NCBI RefSeq assembly: GCF_027922265.1
Contig: NZ_BSFI01000007.1
Location: forward strand, 652,960-716,959
DNA from: Hansschlegelia plantiphila
Lineage (GTDB): Bacteria; Pseudomonadota; Alphaproteobacteria; Rhizobiales; Methylopilaceae
Reading direction: 5' to 3'
DNA: 64,000 nt
Part shown: piece by piece, positions 28,440 through 36,794 of the stretch
Layout of the letters: every line of letters starts with the position of its first letter
How positions within the stretch are numbered: position 1 is the stretch's first letter
Notes under the pieces: generated by a model
The model's input: only the letters and a program-made list of their open reading frames with translations
What the model was told of the DNA's origin: nothing
Database searches by the model: none
Program-made: the position numbers and the translations under genes

Positions 28440-29017
28440 GAATAGGGCTCGTTCTTGACGACGATGCGCGACTTCAGGGGAACGACGCCCTTCACGCCGA
28501 TAACTTTTCCCAACAGCGGGGTGAACAGCTTCCAGCTGTAGGTCGCAGTGTAGACGACGATCTGCGCCGACGCGCCATAGCCGCTCGCGCCCTGGTCGGC
28601 GTCCCATTTTCCGTTGCCGTTGACGTCGGTGAAGGATTCCCCGGCGTCCCATTTGCCGTTGCTGTTCTTGTCGGTGAACGGCTCTGGTTGGCCGATGTTG
28701 CCGTAGTCGGCGTAGGCGAGGCTCGTCACCGTGATCTTGGCGGGATCGAGAAGCGTTGACGCGGCCTTCTTCACCGCGGCCGTAATCGTCTGAGCCTGCG
28801 TTGAACCGCTCGCGGAATAGCCGGTCTTGCCGACGCGCGAGGCGGAGAACGAGGCGTTGTCGAGGATGTTCTGCGCCGTGACCATCAGTCCGAGCTCGAC
28901 GATCCCCATGATGAACGTGATCAGCACCGGGGCGATCAGTGCGAATTCGACGACGGTCACGCCATCGGCGTCGCGTCGAAACCGTCCCAATACGCGTGCC
29001 GTCGCGGAAAACGTCAT
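28436..29017 (-). CDS. TadE-like pilus assembly protein with two calcium-binding-type loops
   Basis: 193 residues: RFRRDADG leader and pilin-like helix (VTVVEFALIAPVLITFIMGIVELG, Glu24). Uniquely among the three Tad proteins it carries two tandem Asp/Asn-rich loops, DKNSNGKWDAGE (116-127) and DVNGNGKWDADQ (131-142). These match the dockerin/EF-hand DxNxNGxWDxxE calcium loop. It is first in the TadE-TadE-TadG operon, transcribed leftwards from the 29.0-29.3 kb divergent promoter region. Confidence 0.9.
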   Translation of the reverse strand: MTFSATARVLGRFRRDADGVTVVEFALIAPVLITFIMGIVELGLMVTAQNILDNASFSASRVGKTGYSASGSTQAQTITAAVKKAASTLLDPAKITVTSLAYADYGNIGQPEPFTDKNSNGKWDAGESFTDVNGNGKWDADQGASGYGASAQIVVYTATYSWKLFTPLLGKVIGVKGVVPLKSRIVVKNEPYS

Positions 29018-29079
29018 GTCGTGGCGCTGTTATCCCGGGCCCCGAGCCCGTCAGGCGGCGACGCTAGGAAGAAAAAAAT

Positions 29080-29098
29080 CTACATTCAGTGAAAGTAG
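29080..29098. promoter_or_regulatory. Imperfect 19-bp inverted repeat in divergent promoter region
   Basis: CTACATTCA-G-TGAAAGTAG has arms matching at 8 of 9 positions. It lies in an AT-rich patch (after GAAAAAAAT) 63 nt upstream of the TadE start and 200 nt upstream of the deacetylase gene. It is a likely operator for one or both directions; the regulator is unknown. Confidence 0.42.
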
Positions 29099-29298
29099 CT
29101 GGATAAAACTTGATGTAATTGCTCGCGACTTAGGTCCGATCGGTCGTGCGCCGCGGCCGGGAAGCAAGCGATGACGCCGAAAAGTCGGCGCTGCATCGTC
29201 GGTTGCGTCTCGATCGCCCCAGTCGTCATTCGGCGATACATTTCGTTCACTCTCCTCTCCGAAAGTGACGGGCTGAGACCGACGCGGGGACTGAGATC

Positions 29299-30357
29299 AT
29301 GAGCGGAGCGCGGACGCGCCTTTTCAGCGCGGCGTTCCAGGCGCTTCACGCGACCGGCGCGAACCGGGTTCTCACGAGACACGCGCAAGGCCTCGGCGTC
29401 ATCCTCACCTTGCACCACGTGCGGAAATGGTCGGGCAAGGCGTTCGCCCCGAACAGGCTGCTCGAGGTCGAGCCGGACTTCCTCGACGCGACCCTGACGC
29501 GGGCGCGGGAGCTCGGCTTCGATTTCGTTTCGCTCGACGAGGCCTGGCGGCGCGTCACGACGGGCGTCTCGGTCCGGCCCTTCCTGCACCTCACCTTCGA
29601 CGACGGCTACCGCGACGTCCGCGACAACGCGCTGCCGATCATGGAGCGGCACGGCGCGCCGGCGACGCTCTATGTGACGTCGGGATTCGCGGATGGCGAC
29701 GCTGGCGTCTGGTGGCTCGCGCTCGAGGAGGCGATCGCGCGCGCGAAACGCCTCTACGTCGATCTCGGCGCCGGCGAGTCAGTGCTGGCGACCGGCACGC
29801 CCGCCGAGAAGAGCGCGGCATGGTCGGCGATCTACTGGCGGCTGAGGGCAGGGCCCGAGGAGGCGCTCCGCGCCGAGGTGGACCGGCTGGCGTTGGAGCA
29901 GGGCGTCGATCTCGGGTCGTTCGCGCGCGAGCTCTGCATGCGCTGGGAGGAACTCGCCGAGATCGCGAAGAACCCGCTGGTCACGATCGGAGCGCACACC
30001 ATGACGCATCCGATGCTGGCGAAGCATCCGGTCGAGACCGCCCGTGCGGAGATCGCGGGAAGCCGGGACGCGATCCGCGACAGGCTCGGCGCGGCTCCCG
30101 CCCATTTCGCCTATCCCGTCGGCGACCTTTCCGCCGCCGGTCCGCGCGACTATGCGCTTACGGCCGAACTCGGCTTCACCACCGCGGTGACCACCAGGCC
30201 GGGGCACGTGGCCGCGGCGCACAGGAGCCAGCCGACCGCGCTGCCGCGCGTCTCGCTCAACGGGCTGTTCCAGACACGGGCGGCGATCGACGCGCTGCTG
30301 TCGGGGGCGCCGTTCCTGGCGATGGAAGGGCTGCGGCGCCTGCGCCGCCGCGGCTGA
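29299..30357 (+). CDS. Polysaccharide deacetylase (NodB homology domain)
   Basis: A 352-residue carbohydrate esterase family 4-type protein. It shows His39-His40 near the start, the metal/catalytic motif TFDDGY (99-104), the zinc-ligand motif HTMTH (233-237) and AYPVGD. No signal peptide is evident, so a cytoplasmic role or a non-classical N-terminus is possible. Its position beside the polysaccharide and Tad genes suggests modification of surface glycan. Confidence 0.92.
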   Translation: MSGARTRLFSAAFQALHATGANRVLTRHAQGLGVILTLHHVRKWSGKAFAPNRLLEVEPDFLDATLTRARELGFDFVSLDEAWRRVTTGVSVRPFLHLTFDDGYRDVRDNALPIMERHGAPATLYVTSGFADGDAGVWWLALEEAIARAKRLYVDLGAGESVLATGTPAEKSAAWSAIYWRLRAGPEEALRAEVDRLALEQGVDLGSFARELCMRWEELAEIAKNPLVTIGAHTMTHPMLAKHPVETARAEIAGSRDAIRDRLGAAPAHFAYPVGDLSAAGPRDYALTAELGFTTAVTTRPGHVAAAHRSQPTALPRVSLNGLFQTRAAIDALLSGAPFLAMEGLRRLRRRG

Positions 30358-30359
30358 AG

Positions 30360-30572
30360 TCAGCGAGGGCGGTCGACCCGCTCCATCCAGCGGATCAGCA
30401 GAGCCGCGGGCACGATCCAGATCAGCCCGAAGAACGCAAAGAAGGCGAGCTGCGCGACCGGTCCGGACTGCGCCAGCTTCAGCTGGCCGACCATCATCAC
30501 GACCAGCGCGTAGACTATGACGCCGACGATGAGCGCCGGCATGCCGATGAGCTTCTTCACGCGCGGCCGCAT
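30360..30572 (-). CDS. DUF2842 family small membrane protein
   Basis: 70 residues with two hydrophobic segments (PALIVGVIVYALVVMMVG and AFFAFFGLIWIVPAALLIRWM), ending in a basic tail. It matches DUF2842, an uncharacterised family usually found next to ctaA/cox15 in Hyphomicrobiales, exactly as here (divergent from ctaA). Function unknown. Confidence 0.86.
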   Translation of the reverse strand: MRPRVKKLIGMPALIVGVIVYALVVMMVGQLKLAQSGPVAQLAFFAFFGLIWIVPAALLIRWMERVDRPR

Positions 30573-30684
30573 GGGTCGCTCCTGCGGGAGGGGAGACGTC
30601 GCGTCGCCTTGCCCGCGCCGCGGAGCGGACTTAAAGCCGGGCGCCCAGAACGATCAACCCGCTTCTCCGTGAGCCGTCCGTCTC

Positions 30685-31791
30685 GTGACCCAGACCGCAG
30701 CATTTCGACCCCGCCGCCGCTTCGTCTGCGCGTGGCTCGCGCTCACCGTCGCGCTGGTCGCGCTGATGGTCGTGGTGGGCGGCGCCACCCGGCTCACCGG
30801 GTCGGGGCTCTCTATCACCGAGTGGCGCCCCGTCACCGGCGCGCTCCCGCCGATCGGGGAGGCGGCGTGGCGCGACGAGTTCTCCAAGTATCAGGCCAGT
30901 CCTCAGTACAAGCTGCTCAACGAGGGCATGTCGCTCGGCGACTTCCAGTTCATCTATTGGTGGGAATGGAGCCACCGGCAGCTCGGCCGGCTGATCGGCT
31001 TCGTGTTCGCGGGCGGGCTGCTGATCGCCGCCCTAACGCGGCGCGTCAGTCTCCGCGAGGGGCTGACGCTGTTCGCGATGGGACTGCTGCTCGGAACGCA
31101 GGGAGCGATCGGCTGGATCATGGTGGCGTCCGGCCTCCAGCCCGGCATGACGGCGGTGGCGCCGGTTAAGCTGACCCTTCATCTCGGCTTCGCCTTGCTG
31201 TTCTTCGCAACGCTCGTCGCCTTCCTGGCCTATCTCGGCCGCTTCGGCCGCGACCGCGCGTCGCTGACGCCGGGTCTTCGGGCGGGGGCTTATGCGGTTC
31301 TCGGACTGTCCTTCGTGCAGATCCTGCTCGGCGGACTGGTGGCGGGCTCGCGCGCCGGCTTCGCGTACAACACCTGGCCCTCCATGGGAGACGGCTTCGC
31401 CCCGCCTGCGAGGGTGCTGTTCACCGTCACGCCATGGTGGGAGAACTTCGTCGACAACATCGCGCTGGTGCAGTTGAACCACCGGCTTGGCGCTTACGCG
31501 CTGCTGATCGTGACCGCCGCCTACGCCTTCGCGGTCGCGCGGTCGCGGCTGTCATCCGGCGCGACCGGCCGGGCGCTGGCGCTCGCCGCCGTCATGATCC
31601 TGCAGGCGTGCCTCGGGATCGTGACCCTCGTCGCGGAAGTGCCTCTCGCGCTCGGTCTCGCCCATCAGTTCGGCGCCGTGGTGGTGTTCGGCCTCGCCGT
31701 TGCGAACGCCGCGCTGGTCTATCGGCTTGGCGCGGCCCCTGAGGCGAGAGGCGCCGTCGAGGGGCGGGGATCGGCGCGCCCCGCCGAGTAG
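30685..31791 (+). CDS. ctaA: Heme A synthase (COX15/CtaA)
   Basis: A 368-residue eight-helix membrane protein that converts heme O to heme A for aa3-type oxidases. It has GGATRLTGSGLSITEW near the N-terminus, the heme-ligand helix EWSHRQLGRLIG, a second His helix (LTLHLGFALLFFATL), QLNHRLGAYALL and a final AHQFGAVVVF. The start is GTG 30685. The remaining oxidase genes are not in the window. Confidence 0.95.
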   Translation: MTQTAAFRPRRRFVCAWLALTVALVALMVVVGGATRLTGSGLSITEWRPVTGALPPIGEAAWRDEFSKYQASPQYKLLNEGMSLGDFQFIYWWEWSHRQLGRLIGFVFAGGLLIAALTRRVSLREGLTLFAMGLLLGTQGAIGWIMVASGLQPGMTAVAPVKLTLHLGFALLFFATLVAFLAYLGRFGRDRASLTPGLRAGAYAVLGLSFVQILLGGLVAGSRAGFAYNTWPSMGDGFAPPARVLFTVTPWWENFVDNIALVQLNHRLGAYALLIVTAAYAFAVARSRLSSGATGRALALAAVMILQACLGIVTLVAEVPLALGLAHQFGAVVVFGLAVANAALVYRLGAAPEARGAVEGRGSARPAE

Positions 31792-31798
31792 GCTTTCC

Positions 31799-32227
31799 TC
31801 AGAGGCCCAGCCGCGGGATCTCTATCTTGGGGCAGCGGTTCATGATCACGGTCAGGCCCGCGGCCTCGGCACGCTCGGCCGCGGCGTCGTCGCGGACGTC
31901 GAGCTGGGTCCAGATGACCTTCGGAAGCGGCGAGAGCGCAAGCGCCTCCTCGACCACGCCCGCGACATGCTCGGATGCGCGGAACACGTCCACCATGTCG
32001 ATCGGCTCAGGAATGTCGGCGAGCGTGGCGAAGGCCGGCAGGCCTGCGATCTCGCCACCGCCATGACCGGGATTGACCGGAAACACGCGGTAACCGCGGT
32101 CGGCCAGGAACCGCGCCACATAGAAGCTCGCCCGCTCCGGGTTCGGGCTCGCCCCGACCACGGCGATCGTCCGCGCGGACGTCAGCACCGCGCGGAGCAG
32201 ATCGTCGGAATACGCGTCGTGACTCAC
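31799..32227 (-). CDS. CoA-binding protein (YccU-like)
   Basis: A 142-residue Rossmann-fold CoA_binding_2 protein. It has IAVVGASPNPERASFYVARFLADRGYRVFPVNPGH, the DMVDVFRASEHVAGVVEEAL block and a closing MNRCPKIEIPRL. The family binds CoA but lacks an assigned reaction. It starts three nt before the following minus-strand gene's stop, so the two are probably one transcript. Confidence 0.9.
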   Translation of the reverse strand: MSHDAYSDDLLRAVLTSARTIAVVGASPNPERASFYVARFLADRGYRVFPVNPGHGGGEIAGLPAFATLADIPEPIDMVDVFRASEHVAGVVEEALALSPLPKVIWTQLDVRDDAAAERAEAAGLTVIMNRCPKIEIPRLGL

Positions 32228-32229
32228 GC

Positions 32230-32928
32230 TCAGTCAGCCCCGTTGTCGTCGCCGAACAGCGTCTTGATCTTGGGCAGATAGGGCTTCACGGCCTCGACGT
32301 TGCCCGGGATCGGCTGGAAGCTCTCGAGCGCGGCGAACTGTTCGTCGAGGTCCTTCAGCGCGGACTTCTTCTCGTCCTCGGACAGCGCGGCGTCGCTCTC
32401 GATCTCGGACTGCACCTTCTTCTTCTCGGCGCCGAGATCGGTCTCGCCGCCGTCCGGGTCGCTCGCTCCGAAGGCGAGCAGCACGGACTGGGCGACATCA
32501 GCCCAGTCCGAATAGGTGGCGAATTCGTGCTTCGCGAGAATCGCCTCGATCTGCGACTTGGCCTCGGGCTTGTCGAGATAGGCGGCGAGCGCGCCGACCG
32601 GATCCTCGGCCTCGCCGACCTCGGCCTCGTCGCTTTCCGGCTGGTTGTTGGGGTTCTTGTCCTGCTCTTTGGACTGCGGGTTCTCCGCCGTCAGCTTCTC
32701 GCGCAGCGCCTCGAATTCGGGCCAGGCCGCGATGAAGTTCTCGATCAGCTTCGGATTGAGCGGGATCTGCTTGGGCTCGAGGTCGCCCGAGCCGGGATCG
32801 GCCTGTTGCGTGTCCTGCGGACTAGGCTTCGCGTCCTGCGCCATGGCGGGAGCCGCCGTCATCCAGGCCGCGGCGGCGCCCGCAAGCAGGATCAGGCGCA
32901 GGGAACGGGAAGCGGCGACGATGGGCAT
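32230..32928 (-). CDS. Exported acidic protein of unknown function
   Basis: 232 residues starting at ATG 32928, with GGAGGA 5 nt upstream. It has a signal peptide (SLRLILLAGAAAAWMTAAPAMAQ) and a mature protein rich in Asp, Glu, Gln and Ala. It includes a disordered KEQDKNPNNQPESDEAEVGEAEDP segment and helical repeats such as IESDAALSEDEKKSALKDLDEQFAAL. I do not recognise a named family. A periplasmic role is inferred from the signal only. Confidence 0.75.
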   Translation of the reverse strand: MPIVAASRSLRLILLAGAAAAWMTAAPAMAQDAKPSPQDTQQADPGSGDLEPKQIPLNPKLIENFIAAWPEFEALREKLTAENPQSKEQDKNPNNQPESDEAEVGEAEDPVGALAAYLDKPEAKSQIEAILAKHEFATYSDWADVAQSVLLAFGASDPDGGETDLGAEKKKVQSEIESDAALSEDEKKSALKDLDEQFAALESFQPIPGNVEAVKPYLPKIKTLFGDDNGAD

Positions 32929-33075
32929 TGACGTCCTCCAGGAGACGCGTGACGCCGCGCGGGTCTTGCGGTGAGGCCGAAGCGGCTTCATCACGGGCGC
33001 GCCGAGCCCCGCGCCCAAGGGTTTGGGGCGGTCTTTTTCGAGTCGGGACTATGGCCCTGTAAAATGGACGCGACC

Positions 33076-33534
33076 ATGACGGAAATGCCACGCCCACCCG
33101 CAGATCGCACCGCACGCATGACGCTGGCCGACGTCGAATCTTTTCTCGACGCGGAATTCCCGCAGATCGCGCACGGCGGCGTGACTTACGTGCTCGAGGA
33201 TGTCGGCTACGGGTCGGCCCGGATGCGGCTGCTCTTCCACGAGCGGCATCTGAGGCCCGGCGGCACGTTGTCCGGCCCATCCATGATGGCGCTGGCCGAC
33301 GTCGCGCTCTATGTCGCGCTGCTCGCCGCGATCGGGCCCGTGAAACTCGCGGTCACGACGAATCTCACCATCAATTTCCTTCGGAAGCCCGAGCCGCGCG
33401 ACCTCGTCGCGAACTGCCGCTATCTCAAGGTCGGACGCAGTCTCGCAGTGGGAGAGGCCGATCTCGTGCAGGACGGTTCGGACGAGAGGGTCGCGCATGT
33501 CGTCGCGACCTATTCGATTCCGCCACGGACCTGA
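33076..33534 (+). CDS. PaaI family hotdog thioesterase
   Basis: About 152 residues with the hotdog-fold acyl-CoA thioesterase signature RHLRPGGTLSGPSMMALADVALYVALLAAIG and LAVTTNLTINFLRKPEPRDL. It is predicted to hydrolyse small or aromatic acyl-CoA thioesters. Several in-frame ATGs exist (33064, 33076, 33118) and none has a good Shine-Dalgarno; I use 33076. It is divergent from the exported acidic protein. Confidence 0.88.
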   Translation: MTEMPRPPADRTARMTLADVESFLDAEFPQIAHGGVTYVLEDVGYGSARMRLLFHERHLRPGGTLSGPSMMALADVALYVALLAAIGPVKLAVTTNLTINFLRKPEPRDLVANCRYLKVGRSLAVGEADLVQDGSDERVAHVVATYSIPPRT

Positions 33535-33576
33535 GGCGCATTACAGCGGCGCAACAGCCGGGTTTGAGAGAGGTTA

Positions 33577-33582
33577 TATAAT
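33577..33582 (+). promoter_or_regulatory. Candidate -10 box of the rplM-rpsI operon
   Basis: A perfect TATAAT in a GTTATATAATACC context, in an AT-rich island (33570-33610) rare for this genome, about 140 nt before rplM. A second TATAAG lies at 33591. No convincing -35 is seen at 17 nt. Confidence 0.42.
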
Positions 33583-33671
33583 ACCCTTTTTATAAGTCAT
33601 TGTTTTTAAAAGGTTTTGGCTGCAGACGCCCCGTTGATTTCCGTTCGGTCTTCGGCTATTACCCCTCTCGT

Positions 33672-33693
33672 CGCGCAGGGCTTTCCCTGCGCG
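33672..33693 (+). promoter_or_regulatory. Leader hairpin upstream of rplM (possible r-protein attenuator)
   Basis: A perfect 9-bp stem CGCGCAGGG / CCCTGCGCG with a CTTT loop lies 29 nt before the rplM start and is followed by TTCTCGTTTT. Such a structure in an r-protein leader could mediate autogenous control or attenuation. No match to a known leader family can be asserted. Confidence 0.45.
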
Positions 33694-33722
33694 TTCTCGT
33701 TTTCCAAGTCGAGGCTTCTCCC

Positions 33723-34202
33723 ATGCGACCCCAGCCGGCCCGATCCTTCGTGGCCAAACCGGCCGACGTCGAGAAGAAGTGGATCGTCATCGACGCGGAC
33801 GGCCTTGTCGTAGGTCGTCTTGCGTCGCTGATCGCTCTTCGTCTCCGCGGCAAGCACCTGCCGTCCTTTACGCCCCATGTCGACGACGGCGACCACATCA
33901 TCGTCATCAACGCGGCGAAGGTTCAGTTCACCGGCAAGAAGCGGGACGACAAGTCCTACTTCTGGCACACCGGCTATCCGGGCGGCATCAAGGAGCGCAA
34001 GGCGCACCAGATCCTCGACGGCCGGTTCCCGGAGCGCGTGATCGAGAAGGCCGTGGAGCGCATGCTTCCGCGCGGTCCGCTCGGCCGCAAGCAGCTCGGC
34101 AACCTGCGCGTCTACGCCGGCGACAGCCACCCGCATGAGGCCCAGCAGCCGACCGCCTTCGACGTCGGCGTCCTCAACCGCAAGAACGTCCGGAGCGCCT
34201 GA
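33723..34202 (+). CDS. rplM: 50S ribosomal protein L13
   Basis: 159 residues. The sequence follows L13 throughout: [68 protein letters not shown] and [11 protein letters not shown] 33723 is the first start compatible with the family; the open frame upstream is leader RNA. The protein binds 23S rRNA early in 50S assembly. It is followed after two nt by rpsI, the standard L13-S9 operon. Confidence 0.97.
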   Translation: MRPQPARSFVAKPADVEKKWIVIDADGLVVGRLASLIALRLRGKHLPSFTPHVDDGDHIIVINAAKVQFTGKKRDDKSYFWHTGYPGGIKERKAHQILDGRFPERVIEKAVERMLPRGPLGRKQLGNLRVYAGDSHPHEAQQPTAFDVGVLNRKNVRSA

Positions 34203-34204
34203 TC

Positions 34205-34684
34205 ATGGCCGACAACATCCAGTCGCTCGGAGAGCTTGGCGGCGCCCTCGGCGGCGCGCAGGCGGAAGCCCCGAAGCACGTCAAGAAGGTCGATCAGTTC
34301 GGCCGCGCCTACGCCACCGGCAAGCGCAAGAATGCGGTCGCCCGCGTTTGGATCCGCCCGGGCTCCGGCAAGGTGCTGATCAACAAGCGGTCGCTTGAGG
34401 TCTATTTCGCGCGGCCCGTGCTGCGCATGATCCTCGAGCAGCCGCTCAACGTCGCGAACCGCAAGGGTCAGTACGACATCACCGTCACGGTCGCCGGCGG
34501 CGGCCTTTCGGGCCAGGCGGGCGCCGTCCGTCACGGCGTGTCGAAGGCGCTGACCTATTTCGAGCCGGAGCTGCGAGGCGTCCTCAAGAAGGGCGGCTTC
34601 CTCACCCGCGACAGCCGCGTCGTCGAGCGCAAGAAGTACGGCCGCGCCAAGGCCCGCCGCAGCTTCCAGTTCTCGAAGCGCTGA
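34205..34684 (+). CDS. rpsI: 30S ribosomal protein S9
   Basis: 159 residues with a ~30-residue alphaproteobacterial N-terminal extension, then [33 protein letters not shown] and [18 protein letters not shown]. It has the universal basic tail ([17 protein letters not shown]) whose last Arg reaches the P-site tRNA. It ends the operon before a strong terminator. Confidence 0.97.
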   Translation: MADNIQSLGELGGALGGAQAEAPKHVKKVDQFGRAYATGKRKNAVARVWIRPGSGKVLINKRSLEVYFARPVLRMILEQPLNVANRKGQYDITVTVAGGGLSGQAGAVRHGVSKALTYFEPELRGVLKKGGFLTRDSRVVERKKYGRAKARRSFQFSKR

Positions 34685-34719
34685 ACTCGACAAGAAGTCA
34701 GGTACTGCGTACCGGAACA

Positions 34720-34746
34720 GGCGGGCCCATCGTGGCCCGCCTTTTT
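34720..34746 (+). terminator. Intrinsic terminator after rpsI
   Basis: An 8-bp perfect stem GGCGGGCC / GGCCCGCC with a 6-nt loop, followed directly by TTTTT. Confidence 0.92.
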
Positions 34747-34760
34747 CGTTAGCGGTCGCG

Positions 34761-34811
34761 GCGCCCCGGATGCCGGCAGGCCGATCCGGGATCGTCATCC
34801 GGGTGGGGCGC
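34761..34811. repeat. Intergenic imperfect palindrome (REP-like)
   Basis: Outer arms GCGCCCC / GGGGCGC and inner arms GGATG / CATCC frame a CCGATCCGGGATCG core between rpsI and speB. The style resembles dispersed palindromic elements of alphaproteobacterial chromosomes. Copy number cannot be judged from this window. Confidence 0.35.
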
Positions 34812-34890
34812 TGCTATTGAGCGTGCTCCCATTGACGATCCCGGCTCTGCGCATCGCGTCGGGCGGGATGACGCCTTGCTCCGCGAGTTC

Positions 34891-35874
34891 ATGGCCAAAG
34901 ACCCTCTCCATCCCCGCCCCGTCGACGACGCGCTCGATCCCTCCCGCCGCTATGGCGAGTCGATCGAGTCGAACTACGCCGGGGCCGTATCCTTCCTTCG
35001 ACGTCCATACGCGCGCTCGGCGGACGGCGCCGACGTCGCGGTCTGGGGCGTCCCGCTCGACACCTCGGTCTCGAACCGGCCGGGGACGCGTTTCGGACCC
35101 CGCGCCATTCGCGAAGCCTCGACCGTCAACGTCGGCGATCCGGCCTATCCCTTCGGCTTCGACATCTTCGCGGACATGGCGGTCGTCGACACCGGAGACT
35201 GCTCGCTCGATTATGGCCGCATCGACGAGGCGCCCGCCGCGATCGAGGCGCAGGCCGCGGCTCGGCTCGGTTCGGGCGCCCACCTCGTCACTCTGGGCGG
35301 CGACCACTTCCTCACCTATCCCGTGCTGAAGGCGCTGGTGGCGAAGCTCGGGCGGCCGGTCGCGATGGTCCAGTTCGACGCCCATCAGGACACCTGGGAC
35401 GACGACGGCAGCCGCATCGACCACGGAACGATGATCACCCGCGCCGTGCGCGAGGGCCTGATCCTTCCGGAGCGCTCGATCCAGATCGGGATCCGCACCA
35501 ACGCGCCGCAGGATTACGGGATCTCGATCGTCGACGGGCTGCTGGCGCAGGAGCTCGGGCCGCTCGCGACCGCCAGTCGCATCCTCGGCCATGTCGAGGA
35601 TACGCCGGTTTACGTGACCTTCGACATCGACTGCCTCGACCCGGCCTTCGCTCCCGGCACGGGCACGCCGGTGCCGGGGGGCTTCTCCTCGGCCTTCGCG
35701 ATCTCCTGTCTGCGCCGCCTCGGCGCGCTCGACCTCAAGGGCTTCGACATCGTCGAGGTCTCTCCGCCTTACGACCATGCCGGCGTCACGGCCCTCGCCG
35801 GCGTTTCGATGGCCCAGATCTATCTCGGGCTGCTCGCGGAGCGGAAACGGGCGGGAAAGGCGATCCGGCCATGA
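34891..35874 (+). CDS. speB: Agmatinase / ureohydrolase family protein
   Basis: A 327-residue binuclear manganese hydrolase. The ligand motifs are GGDH (136-139), DAHQD (163-167) and, near the C-terminus, FDIDCLDPAFAPGTGTPVPGG. The N-terminal WGVPLDTSVSNRPGTRFGPRAIREAS block is also typical. It probably hydrolyses agmatine to putrescine and urea; guanidinobutyrase or related activities are alternatives. ATG 34891 is preferred over the TTG at 34876. It overlaps the next gene by four bases (ATGA). Confidence 0.9.
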   Translation: MAKDPLHPRPVDDALDPSRRYGESIESNYAGAVSFLRRPYARSADGADVAVWGVPLDTSVSNRPGTRFGPRAIREASTVNVGDPAYPFGFDIFADMAVVDTGDCSLDYGRIDEAPAAIEAQAAARLGSGAHLVTLGGDHFLTYPVLKALVAKLGRPVAMVQFDAHQDTWDDDGSRIDHGTMITRAVREGLILPERSIQIGIRTNAPQDYGISIVDGLLAQELGPLATASRILGHVEDTPVYVTFDIDCLDPAFAPGTGTPVPGGFSSAFAISCLRRLGALDLKGFDIVEVSPPYDHAGVTALAGVSMAQIYLGLLAERKRAGKAIRP

Positions 35875-36245
35875 GCATGAGGTTTCCGCTGATCCCAGCT
35901 GTTCTCGCCGTGTCGCTGGCTGGCTGCGCCGGTGAGAAGCTCTGGATGAAGGCGGGCGCCGGGCCGGTCGAGGCCAATGACGACGAGATGTCGTGCGCCG
36001 CCTCGTCGGAGGGCGGCAGCGGCGTTTCGATCAACGCCACAGGCGCCGGCTTCGCGCCGGACCAGTTCAGCATGCGCTATTCCTGCCTGCGCAGCCGCGG
36101 CTACAAGCTCGTCGCCGTCACACCGGAGGAAAGCGCAAAGCTCCGCGCGCTGTCTGGCGAAGAGCACGAGGTCTATTGGCGCTCGCTTCAGGTGAAGTAT
36201 GGAGTCGCGCCGGCGGCCGCGCCCGTGACTCCGCCCGTTCCCTGA
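35871..36245 (+). CDS. Putative lipoprotein of unknown function
   Basis: 124 residues with a short lipoprotein signal and lipobox SLAGC (Cys near residue 19). The mature part has two further Cys (SCAASSEGG and YSCLRSRGYKL), possibly a disulfide. A Pro/Ala-rich tail follows. ATG 35871 overlaps the speB stop, implying coupled translation. The GYKLVAVTPEE segment resembles small alphaproteobacterial lipoproteins, but I do not recognise a named family. Confidence 0.72.
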   Translation: MSMRFPLIPAVLAVSLAGCAGEKLWMKAGAGPVEANDDEMSCAASSEGGSGVSINATGAGFAPDQFSMRYSCLRSRGYKLVAVTPEESAKLRALSGEEHEVYWRSLQVKYGVAPAAAPVTPPVP

Positions 36246-36252
36246 TCAGGCT

Positions 36253-36705
36253 TCACGCCGCCTCGGCGTCGTGCGCGACCACCGCGTCGCGCAGCGCCTG
36301 CACCTCATTGTTGAGCCGGCCGAGATCCTTCGGATCCATGCCGGATGCGCCCAATAACGTCATCGGCATGCAGGTCGCCCGCTCCTGCAGCGCGCGGCCC
36401 TTCGTCGTCAGCGCGACGATGACCTGCCGCTCGTCCTCCGCGCTCCGGCGACGAGAGACGAGCCCCTGGGCCTCGAGCCGCTTGAGCAGGGGAGTGAGCG
36501 TGCTCGATTCCAGCATCAGCCGGTCGGCGATCTCCTTCACGCCCAGCCCGTCGTGCTCCCACAGCACGAGCAGCGCCAGATATTGCGGATAGGTCAGGCC
36601 AAGCTCCTCCAGCGCCGGCTTGTAGGCGCGGTTGATTGCGAGCGCCGTGGAATAGACGGCGAAGCAGAGCTGGTCCTGCAGACGCAGGCTGGGCGGGGGC
36701 GCCAT
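36253..36705 (-). CDS. ohrR: MarR family regulator OhrR (organic hydroperoxide sensor)
   Basis: A 150-residue winged-helix repressor. The N-terminal LQDQLCFAVYSTALAINRAYKPAL carries the redox-sensing Cys14 in its conserved setting, and the recognition region is LMLESSTLTPLLKRLEAQGLV with the RRRSAEDERQV wing. ATG 36705 has GAGGAG 7 nt upstream. It is divergent from ohr across a 160-bp region with two identical palindromes, the classical OhrR-Ohr arrangement: oxidation by organic peroxides should release repression. Confidence 0.93.
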   Translation of the reverse strand: MAPPPSLRLQDQLCFAVYSTALAINRAYKPALEELGLTYPQYLALLVLWEHDGLGVKEIADRLMLESSTLTPLLKRLEAQGLVSRRRSAEDERQVIVALTTKGRALQERATCMPMTLLGASGMDPKDLGRLNNEVQALRDAVVAHDAEAA

Positions 36706-36741
36706 GTGGGACTCCTCGGCGGGCTTCCGATATATAATAGA

Positions 36742-36755
36742 TATCGCGATAATGA
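36742..36755. promoter_or_regulatory. OhrR operator candidate, site 1
   Basis: The perfect 10-bp palindrome TATCGCGATA followed by ATGA, 37 nt upstream of ohrR. The same 14-mer recurs 53 bp away. Confidence 0.7.
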
Positions 36756-36794
36756 TTTGCATAGCCGCCATGCGCGATGGGCGGTTGAGTAATT

